Shown: one piece after another, positions 45,959 through 52,976 of the stretch | Layout: each line of letters begins with the position of its first letter | Numbering within the stretch: position 1 is the first letter of the stretch | Assembly: GCF_014205015.1 (NCBI RefSeq) | Contig: NZ_JACHMO010000001.1 | Span: forward strand, 1,860,001 to 1,924,000 | Origin: Saccharothrix ecbatanensis | Lineage (GTDB): Bacteria > Actinomycetota > Actinomycetes > Mycobacteriales > Pseudonocardiaceae | DNA: 64,000 nt | Direction: 5' to 3' | Notes under the pieces: model-generated | The model's input: only the letters and a program-made list of their open reading frames with translations | What the model was told of the DNA's origin: nothing | Database searches by the model: none | Position numbers and translations under genes: made by a program

Positions 45959-47986
45959 AGCCTGCTCCTCGTGCAGTGGCAGCCGTGCGTCGTCGCGCAC
46001 GAACAGGGGGATGCGTTCGATCGGGGCGGCGACGGTGAGCGTCTGCCCACCCGCGTGTTCATGGCCGGTCCACGCGTCGGTCCACCGGGCTCCGGCGGGC
46101 AGGTGCACCGTCCGCTCCCGTGCCCCCGCGGCGGTGACGGGCGCGACGAGCAGGTCGGGGCCGAGCAGGAACGCGTCGTCGACCTCCCACGCGCCCTCGT
46201 CGTCGGGGAACTCCAGGAACAACGGCCGCATCGGCGGCAGACCGGTCTCGGCGGCGGCGCGCATCTGCTCCATGACGTACGGCCGCAGGCGTTCGCGCAG
46301 GCGGAGGTGGTCGACCAGGATCGGGTACACCTCGTCGCCGTAGGACCAGACCTCGTTGGGCAGGCCCGTCATGGCGGGCTCCAGGAGCTGCGAGGGGCCG
46401 CGGAAGCCGTGCAGGCGGAACAGCGGGCAGAACGTCCCGTACTGGAACCACCGCACCAGCACCTCGCGGTACGCCGGGTCGTCCGGGTCGCCGCCGTGGA
46501 AGCCGCCGATGTCCGTCGTCCACCACGGGATGCCGGACATCATCACGTTCAGACCGGCCTTGATCTGCGCGCGCAACGTGGTGAAGTCCGTGCCGATGTC
46601 GCCGGACCACAGCGCCGCGCCGTAGCGCTGCGCGCCCGCCCAGGACGACCGGTTGAGCGAGATGACCTCGGTCTCGCCCGCCGCGCGCAGGCCGTCGTGG
46701 ACCATGCGGGCGTTCTCGCGCGGGTACAGGTTGGCCACCTCCAGGCCCGGACCCGCGTGGTAGCGCAGGCCGGTCTGGTGGCCGGGCCTGATCTCGGGCT
46801 CGCAGGCGTCGAGCCAGAAGACCGTGATGCCCAGCTCGTGGTAGCCGCGGCGGATCCGCTCCCAGACGTGGTCGCGGGCGGCGGGGTTGGTGCTGTCGTA
46901 GAACGCGACCTGCGCCGAGTACGCGCCCAGGCCCTTGTCCGGCCAGTCGGCGTGGGCCACCGGCCCGTAGTCGGAGCCGATGAACAGGCCCTGGTCCAGC
47001 ATCGCGTGGTAGTTCTCGCTCACCGGGCTGACGGACGGCCAGACCGAGACCATGAGCTTGACGCCCATCTCGTCCAGCTCGCGCACCATCCCGGCCGGGT
47101 CGGGCCACTCCTCCGGGTCGAAGCGCCACTCGCCGAGGTGGGTCCAGTGGAAGAAGTCGCAGACGATCACCGACAGCGGCAGGCCGCGCCGCTGGTACTC
47201 GCGGGCGACCTCCAGCAGCTCGTCCTGGGTGCGGTAGCGCAACTTGCACTGCCAGAAGCCGGCCGCCCACGCGGGCAGTTCGGGCGCGTGGCCGGTCGCG
47301 TCGGCGTACCGCCGCAGCACGTCGGCAGGTGCGCCCGCGGTCACCCAGTAGTCGATCTGGCGGGCGCTGTCGGCCACCCACCGGGTGCCGGTCTCGGCCA
47401 GCTCGACGCGGCCGACGGCAGGCGAGTTCCACAGCAGGCCGTAGCCGCGGTCGGACACCAGCAGCGGGATGGTCACCTCGCCGTTGCGCTGCACGAGGTC
47501 GACGACCGCGCCCTTCTGGTCGAACATGCCGTGCGTGTGCTGGCCGAGGCCGTAGAGCCGTTCACCGGGGTAGGCGCGGAACCGCTGCTCCAGGCGGTGG
47601 TAGCCGTTGCCGTTCGGCGCCGCCGACCGCGGACCCGGCCACCAGAAGTGGGCGGGCTGCTCGGCCAGCAGCTCCGCCCCGTCCTCCGTGCGCAGGAACG
47701 TCAGCCGGCCCGCGGTCGCCGGGAGGTACGGGGTGACCGAGCCCGCGGTGTCGGCGTCGACCCGCACCGTCAGCGCGCCGTTGACCAGGGTCGCGTGGTG
47801 CTCGGCGATGCCGATCTCCGGCTTGCCGCCCGGCGGGACGTCGAGCAGCGCGCCAGGCAGGTCGTCGAGCACCGGTCCGCCGGGCGTCGCCCGTACCCGG
47901 ACGGCGTCGGGCCCCCACGCCTCGATGCGCAAGGTCTCGCCGTTGGCCCGCCATTCGAGGCCGTTGCCGAGATCGCGGAAGTGCAT
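45956..47986 (-). CDS. GH31 alpha-xylosidase/alpha-glucosidase
   Basis: 676 aa, cytosolic. Nucleophile D393 in FWLDACEPE and acid/base D463 in WSGDIGT; MSGIPWWTTDIGGF follows. A xylosidase-like loop, CDFFHWTHLGEWRFDPEEW, favours alpha-xylosidase (YicI-type), the enzyme that removes side-chain xylose from xyloglucan oligosaccharides. The stop codon at 45956-45958 lies in the right end of the TnpB element, so the last residues may be altered from the ancestral protein, though the domain is complete. Confidence 0.93.
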   Translation of the reverse strand: MHFRDLGNGLEWRANGETLRIEAWGPDAVRVRATPGGPVLDDLPGALLDVPPGGKPEIGIAEHHATLVNGALTVRVDADTAGSVTPYLPATAGRLTFLRTEDGAELLAEQPAHFWWPGPRSAAPNGNGYHRLEQRFRAYPGERLYGLGQHTHGMFDQKGAVVDLVQRNGEVTIPLLVSDRGYGLLWNSPAVGRVELAETGTRWVADSARQIDYWVTAGAPADVLRRYADATGHAPELPAWAAGFWQCKLRYRTQDELLEVAREYQRRGLPLSVIVCDFFHWTHLGEWRFDPEEWPDPAGMVRELDEMGVKLMVSVWPSVSPVSENYHAMLDQGLFIGSDYGPVAHADWPDKGLGAYSAQVAFYDSTNPAARDHVWERIRRGYHELGITVFWLDACEPEIRPGHQTGLRYHAGPGLEVANLYPRENARMVHDGLRAAGETEVISLNRSSWAGAQRYGAALWSGDIGTDFTTLRAQIKAGLNVMMSGIPWWTTDIGGFHGGDPDDPAYREVLVRWFQYGTFCPLFRLHGFRGPSQLLEPAMTGLPNEVWSYGDEVYPILVDHLRLRERLRPYVMEQMRAAAETGLPPMRPLFLEFPDDEGAWEVDDAFLLGPDLLVAPVTAAGARERTVHLPAGARWTDAWTGHEHAGGQTLTVAAPIERIPLFVRDDARLPLHEEQA

Positions 47987-48062
47987 TCGGTGCTCCTGGC
48001 GTGGTGACGGTTCGTCGCGTCCGGACCGAAGGGCCGCGGACGAGGGGAGCCGCTTGCGGGTG

Positions 48063-49103
48063 TCAGGGCGTGCTGGGTGCCCGGCTGAGGTGGGGGCCGG
48101 TGCTCTCCCGAACGGTCAGGACGGGCTGGAGCAGGACGAGTTCGTCGTCCGGCTCTTCGTTGCGCCCGGCGGCGGTGATCCGCTTGAGGAGCTGCTCGAC
48201 GGCGACCCGGCCGAGTTCCTGGGCCGGGCCGGTGACCGCCGTCAGCGCGGGCGCGTACTGCTCGGCGAGCAGTTCGGGGCACAGCGCGATCACCGAGGCG
48301 TCCTCGGGCACCGTCCGCCCGCTGATCCGCAGCAGGCTGAGCAGCGGGCCGATCGCACCCTCGTTCTGCACCACGAACCCCGTGGTGTCCGGCCGGTCGG
48401 CGAGGATGCGGGCCAGCGTCCCGGCGGTGCTCTCGTACGTGCCCTCGCACGGCCGGTGCACGAAACGCAGACCTCGCTCCTCGGCGCGTTCCCGGAAGCC
48501 CACGAGCGTGCGCTCGGCGTACCCGGCGTGCCGCTGGTACACCCCCGAGCCGTACCCGATGAACGCGATCTCCCGGTGGCCCAGGTCGGCCAGGTGGTCC
48601 GCGCACGAAGCGCCCGCGGCCCTGAAGTCGTGGTCCACGCAGGACAGACCCCTCCGGTCGTCGGGAAGGCCGATGAGCGCGGCCTGCGTGCGCAACTCGC
48701 GCAGCACCGGGATGCGCTCGTCGTCCAACCCGACGTCCATCAGGATCACGCCGTCCGCCAGCCCGCTCACCGCGACCCGGCGCACGCCCTCCGGGCCCTC
48801 GTCGTTGGTGATCAGCAGGACGTCGTAGCCGTGCTGGCGGGCCGTCATGGTGACCGAGATGGCGATCTGCATCATGATCGGCACGTAGACGTCGGCGCGC
48901 AGCGGCACCACCAGGGCGACTATGTGGGAGCGCTTCGCGGCCAACGCCCTGGCGCCGGCGTTGGGGTGGTAGCCGAGTTCGGCCACCGAACGCTCGACGC
49001 GGCGCCGGGTCTCCTCGGAGATCGAGCGCTTGCCGCTGAGCACGTAGCTGACCGTGCTGGCGGAAACGCCCGCGTGCCTGGCCACATCGGCGAGTGTCAC
49101 CAT
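48063..49103 (-). CDS. LacI-family transcriptional regulator
   Basis: 346 aa. N-terminal HTH: VTLADVARHAGVSASTVSYVLSGKRSISEETRRRV, with hinge LGYHPNAGARALAAKRS, then a periplasmic-binding-like sensor domain to the end. It lies within the hemicellulose locus between the importer and GH31 genes, so it is the natural candidate for the palindromes at 35337, 42582, 52815 and 52937. The ligand is probably an imported xyloglucan or xylan oligosaccharide. Confidence 0.95.
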   Translation of the reverse strand: MVTLADVARHAGVSASTVSYVLSGKRSISEETRRRVERSVAELGYHPNAGARALAAKRSHIVALVVPLRADVYVPIMMQIAISVTMTARQHGYDVLLITNDEGPEGVRRVAVSGLADGVILMDVGLDDERIPVLRELRTQAALIGLPDDRRGLSCVDHDFRAAGASCADHLADLGHREIAFIGYGSGVYQRHAGYAERTLVGFRERAEERGLRFVHRPCEGTYESTAGTLARILADRPDTTGFVVQNEGAIGPLLSLLRISGRTVPEDASVIALCPELLAEQYAPALTAVTGPAQELGRVAVEQLLKRITAAGRNEEPDDELVLLQPVLTVRESTGPHLSRAPSTP

Positions 49104-49170
49104 GCGTGATGCTCCTGCTTTCTCGTTCTTCGTCGGGGCCCGCTCCGGCGCCCGCGCCCAGTGTGCCCGT

Positions 49171-50148
49171 TCAGCCCTTGACAGCCCCGGTGAGCACGCC
49201 GACGCGGAAGTGCTTCTGCATGAACGGGTACACCAGCAGCAGCGGCACGATGGTCAGCACCACCACCGCCATCTGCAACGACAGCGGCGCGGTCTGCGCG
49301 AACTGCGAGCCGAAGCCCGAGTTCACCGACCCGGGCAGCCCGTTGCCCCGGTTGACGTAGGTCAGCAGCACGTACTGGAGCGGCCACTTCTCGCTGTCGG
49401 TCGGCATGTAGAGCATCACGTTGAAGAACGAGTTCCAGTAGCCCACGCCGTAGAACAGGGCGACGACCGCGGTCACCGCCCGGGACGTCGGCAGGACGAT
49501 CGTCCACAGGATCCGCCAGTCGCCGGCGCCGTCGATCCGCGCCGCCTCGATCAGGTCGGCCGAGGTGCTCGAGTAGAACGCCCGCAGCACCAGGATGTTG
49601 AACACCGACACCGCGCCGGGCAGGATCAGCGCCCAGTACTGCCCGTAGCCGCCCAGTTCGGTGACGACCAGGAAGGTCGGGATCAGGCCGCCGCTGAGGA
49701 ACATCGTGAGGATCAGCAGCACCAGGATGAAGCGGTGGGCCACCGAGCCGGACCGGGACAGGCCATAGGCGCACAGGATCGACACGACCATGGAGAGCAC
49801 CGTGCCGACCGCCGTGATGCCGAGGCTGACCAGCAGCGCGTTGCGCACCGTGGCGTCGCCGAGCATCACGCGGTACGCCTCGAAGGTCACGTCGGTCGGC
49901 CACAGCACCAGGCCACCCGCGCGGTTGACCGCCGCCTGCGTGGACAGGCTGGTCACCACGATGATCCACAACGGCACCAGGACGACCGCCACGACCACGC
50001 CGAGGGCCAAGCCCTTGGCGGTCTGACCGGCTGTGGTGGGCGGCTCCTCCCAGACCGGGCGGCTGGAGCGCTTTCGCCGCCGTACGGCACCCCGACCGGT
50101 CACGGGGCGCTCGTCCTTGGCGCGTTCGATGGTGAGCGTGTCGGTCAT
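49171..50148 (-). CDS. Carbohydrate ABC transporter permease (LplC/YtcP type)
   Basis: 325 aa, about six membrane segments after an Arg-rich cytoplasmic tail. The EAA loop is DLIEAARIDGAGDWRILWTIVLP, and FLSGGLIPTFLVV and the C-terminal LLVYPFMQKHFRVGVLTGAVKG are typical of LplC/YtcP permeases. Its ATG at 50146-50148 overlaps the stop of the partner permease (ATGA). No ATPase gene is present; like many actinobacterial systems it probably uses a shared MsiK-type ATPase. Confidence 0.94.
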   Translation of the reverse strand: MTDTLTIERAKDERPVTGRGAVRRRKRSSRPVWEEPPTTAGQTAKGLALGVVVAVVLVPLWIIVVTSLSTQAAVNRAGGLVLWPTDVTFEAYRVMLGDATVRNALLVSLGITAVGTVLSMVVSILCAYGLSRSGSVAHRFILVLLILTMFLSGGLIPTFLVVTELGGYGQYWALILPGAVSVFNILVLRAFYSSTSADLIEAARIDGAGDWRILWTIVLPTSRAVTAVVALFYGVGYWNSFFNVMLYMPTDSEKWPLQYVLLTYVNRGNGLPGSVNSGFGSQFAQTAPLSLQMAVVVLTIVPLLLVYPFMQKHFRVGVLTGAVKG

Positions 50149-51104
50149 CTCCGGTACAACCCATCTTCGCCGAAAGCGTGCGCCAGCTTGTTCGCGCCCC
50201 AGATGAGCAGCAGCGAGATGACGCTCTTGAACAACCCGGCCGCCGCGCCGTAGCTGTAGTTGTTGGTGGCGATGCCGTAGTAGAACGAGAACGTGTCGAG
50301 TACGTCGGCCGCTTCGTGGCCGACCGCCTGCCGCTGGATCAGGAACTGCTCGAACCCCACGGTGAGCGCGTTGCCCAGGCGCAGCACCAGCATGAGCATG
50401 ATGACGCCCATCATCCCGGGCAGGGTGATGTGCCACAGCCGCCGCCACCGCCCGGCTCCGTCCACCGCCGACGACTCGTACAGGTCGGTGTTGATCGCGG
50501 CGAGCGCGGCGAGGAAGACGATGATCGACCAGCCGGCTTCCTTCCAGATCGCCTGCGAGGTGATCAGCAGCACGAAGGTGTCGGGGTTGGTCATGATGTC
50601 CCAGGTGCTCATGTCGTTGCTGCGCAGGAACTGGTTGAGCAGCCCCGCACCGCCGAACATCTGCTGGAAGATCGTGATCGCGAGCACCCACGAGAAGAAG
50701 TGCGGCAGGTAGGCGATGGACTGGATGAGGTTGCGCAGCCGTTCGCTGAGCACCGAGTTCAACAGCAGCGCGAGCGCGATCGGGATCGGGAAGAACAGGA
50801 TCAGCTGCACGAAGCTGAGGTACAGCGTGTTCGTCAGCGAGCCCCAGAACAGCGAGTCCCCGAACAGGGCCACGAACTGGTCGAAGCCCACCCACTCGCT
50901 GTTCCACACCCCCACCAGCGGGTTGTAGTCCTGGAACGCAGTCAGCAGCCCGAACAGCGGCACGTAGTTGAACACCAGGAGCAGGACCACGGCGGGAACG
51001 GTCATCAACAACAGCGACCGGTCCCGCCGCAGCCTCGCCCGCAGGCTCAGCTTGTTCTTCCGCGCGGGTGGCTTCGTGCCAGGTTCCGTGTCAACGGAAC
51101 TCAT
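50145..51104 (-). CDS. Carbohydrate ABC transporter permease (LplB/YteP type)
   Basis: 319 aa, about six membrane segments. Starts cytoplasmic, then LLLMTVPAVVLLLVFNYVPLFGLLTAFQDYNPL; the EAA-type loop is YESSAVDGAGRWRRLWHITLPGM. This is the LplB/YteP partner subunit. ATG at 51102-51104 overlaps the SBP stop, and its stop overlaps the next permease start, so the three transporter genes are translated as a coupled unit. Confidence 0.94.
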   Translation of the reverse strand: MSSVDTEPGTKPPARKNKLSLRARLRRDRSLLLMTVPAVVLLLVFNYVPLFGLLTAFQDYNPLVGVWNSEWVGFDQFVALFGDSLFWGSLTNTLYLSFVQLILFFPIPIALALLLNSVLSERLRNLIQSIAYLPHFFSWVLAITIFQQMFGGAGLLNQFLRSNDMSTWDIMTNPDTFVLLITSQAIWKEAGWSIIVFLAALAAINTDLYESSAVDGAGRWRRLWHITLPGMMGVIMLMLVLRLGNALTVGFEQFLIQRQAVGHEAADVLDTFSFYYGIATNNYSYGAAAGLFKSVISLLLIWGANKLAHAFGEDGLYRR

Positions 51105-52777
51105 TGCCCGGTCCCGAACTTCTGGAGGACGTTCTCGTCCGTCCACTGGATCAGCTTGTCCCCGCCGCCACTGGACTTCCAGGTGTTGATGGCCTCCTTC
51201 ACCTCCGAGACCTTCTTCTTGCCGTGGTAGCAGTCCTTGATGGCGTCCTCGACGGCCTGTCCCGCGTCGGCGGTGGCCATCGACCGCGGCAGGCTGATGT
51301 TCATGTTCCAGAACACCGGCTTCTTCAGGTGCTTGACGTTCGCGGCCTGCCAGGCGGTGTAGTCGTTGGTGACGATCTCCGTGCCGGGGTTGCTGATCAC
51401 CGCGGGCGGCGAGGCCAGGAACGGGTAGGTCTGCGGCTGGACGTTCTTCTTGCCCTCTTCGGTGGCGGTCGGGATGCCGTCGACCATCGTGTGGTGGACG
51501 CCTTCGACACCGAAGTTGATCAGCGTGTACTCCGCCGAGCCGTACGGCGCGGCCAGGTAGTCGGCCACCGCCAGCAACTCCTCGATCTGCTCCGGCCTCA
51601 GGTTGCTGTTCAGGTAGCTGATGATGCGGGAGGAGGAACCGATCTCGATCAGCGGCTCGCCCTTGCCGTCCGCGGTGAAGAAGTCGAAGTAGGCCCGCCG
51701 GTAGTCCGGGTTGGCAGCCGTGCCGGACTGGTGGTCGGAGGCGTTCCACCCGCCGGCGCCGCCGCCGACGATCAGCGTCTTCCCGGAGTAGAAGCGCACG
51801 TTGCCGTCGGCGTTGTTGCCGGCCAGCGCGTCCGGGTGCAGGAGGCCCGCGGTCGCGGCGTTGTAGTGCCACTCCAGGGCGTCCAGCAGTTGCGGCATCT
51901 CGTACTTGTGGACCAGCTTGCCGTTGTCCACCTTCCACTTCTGGGGCACGCCCCAGGACGGGAACATGTAGGTCCACAGGTCGTCGAACGCCCACACGCC
52001 GGCCTTGGCGTCGGTCAGCTCCTTGCCCAGCTTCATCAGGTCGTCGGCGGACTTCACCTGGTCCGCGGTGATGCCCTTGGCCTCGAGGACGTCACGGCGG
52101 AAGCTCACGGCGCCGGTGAACACGAACCCGCTGGAGAACGACGGGATGCCGTAGATCTTGTCGCCCCAGGCGCCGGACTGCCACGCGCCCGTGGGGATGG
52201 CCGCGAGGTTGGGGTACTTCTTGATCTTGTCGCCGGAGAGGTAGGGCGTCAGGTCCGCGAGCTGCGACCCGGCCAGCTCGCCGACGTTGAAGTTGGCGTT
52301 CCACCAGGACGGCAGCTGGATCCAGTCGGGCAGCTTCTTGGCGGCGGTCATCGTGGGGATGATCGTGGCGTAGTTGTTGCCGTCGGCCGGCTTCATGTCG
52401 AGCGTGACGCCCAGCGCCTTGTTCATCGCCTGGTAGAACGAGTTGTCGGCGGTCGGGACCGTGCCCCACAGCGGCGTGACGGTCGTGTACTTGCCGCCCT
52501 TGCCCGGGATGCCGGACACCGTGGTGACCGGGTTCGACGGGTAGGCGAGGAAGCCGGGGTCGGTCAGCACGTCCGGGCCGCCGGCGACGGACGGGATGTC
52601 CGGCTTGATCGCGCTGCTCGGCACGTAGTTCGGCAGCGCGGACTTGAGGGCGTCGCTGTTCGCGCCGGTCTTCTGCTCGGCGCCGCCGCCGCAGGCGGAC
52701 AGACCGCCCATGGCCGTGAGCCCCGCGACTGAAGCCGTGACGCTCAAGAACCTCCGGCGATTCAGCTCAATCCCCAT
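51101..52777 (-). CDS. Oligosaccharide-binding lipoprotein of ABC importer (LplA/YtcQ type)
   Basis: 558 aa. A signal peptide with an NRRRFLSV twin-arginine-like motif ends in the lipobox LSAC (C29), suggesting a Tat-exported lipoprotein. Length over 500 and the GDKIYGIPSFSSGFVFTGAVSFRRDVLEAKGI segment are typical of LplA-type binding proteins for large oligosaccharides. ATG at 52777 was chosen; a GTG at 52789 would add four residues. An AAGCGCTT palindrome is 40 bp upstream. It most likely captures hemicellulose oligomers. Confidence 0.93.
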   Translation of the reverse strand: MGIELNRRRFLSVTASVAGLTAMGGLSACGGGAEQKTGANSDALKSALPNYVPSSAIKPDIPSVAGGPDVLTDPGFLAYPSNPVTTVSGIPGKGGKYTTVTPLWGTVPTADNSFYQAMNKALGVTLDMKPADGNNYATIIPTMTAAKKLPDWIQLPSWWNANFNVGELAGSQLADLTPYLSGDKIKKYPNLAAIPTGAWQSGAWGDKIYGIPSFSSGFVFTGAVSFRRDVLEAKGITADQVKSADDLMKLGKELTDAKAGVWAFDDLWTYMFPSWGVPQKWKVDNGKLVHKYEMPQLLDALEWHYNAATAGLLHPDALAGNNADGNVRFYSGKTLIVGGGAGGWNASDHQSGTAANPDYRRAYFDFFTADGKGEPLIEIGSSSRIISYLNSNLRPEQIEELLAVADYLAAPYGSAEYTLINFGVEGVHHTMVDGIPTATEEGKKNVQPQTYPFLASPPAVISNPGTEIVTNDYTAWQAANVKHLKKPVFWNMNISLPRSMATADAGQAVEDAIKDCYHGKKKVSEVKEAINTWKSSGGGDKLIQWTDENVLQKFGTGQ

Positions 52778-52814
52778 GACAGGGACCACCCTTCTTCGTT
52801 GAAAGCGGCGTTGT

Positions 52815-52828
52815 CGAAGCGCTTAGAT
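52815..52828. promoter_or_regulatory. LacI-type operator TCGAAGCGCTTAGA
   Basis: AAGCGCTT core (52817-52824) upstream of the importer operon, with one mismatch in the outer arms. It lies 122 bp from the operator before the divergent GH3 gene. Confidence 0.6.
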
Positions 52829-52936
52829 GATGCCGGAGACTAATCATGTGACGTGGCGCACGGCAAGGGGCAGTTTTCCAGGGAGATGCCAGCTTGGTCG
52901 GACCAATTGACAGCACCGCGGGGCCCGTGTCAGCGT

Positions 52937-52948
52937 TGAAGCGCTTCA
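52937..52948. promoter_or_regulatory. LacI-type operator TGAAGCGCTTCA
   Basis: 12-bp perfect palindrome 28 bp upstream of the GH3 GTG start, in the divergent region shared with the importer operon. Confidence 0.65.
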
Positions 52949-52976
52949 CCTGATCTAACTCGAGGGGTTGTGCCGC

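Noticed and set aside
48924..48935. GGGAGCGCTTC inside the LacI coding region, resembling the operator core
   Set aside because: It is within coding DNA (hinge and sensor boundary) and only half symmetric; could be chance. The same applies to GGAGCGCTTTC at about 50065 inside a permease gene.
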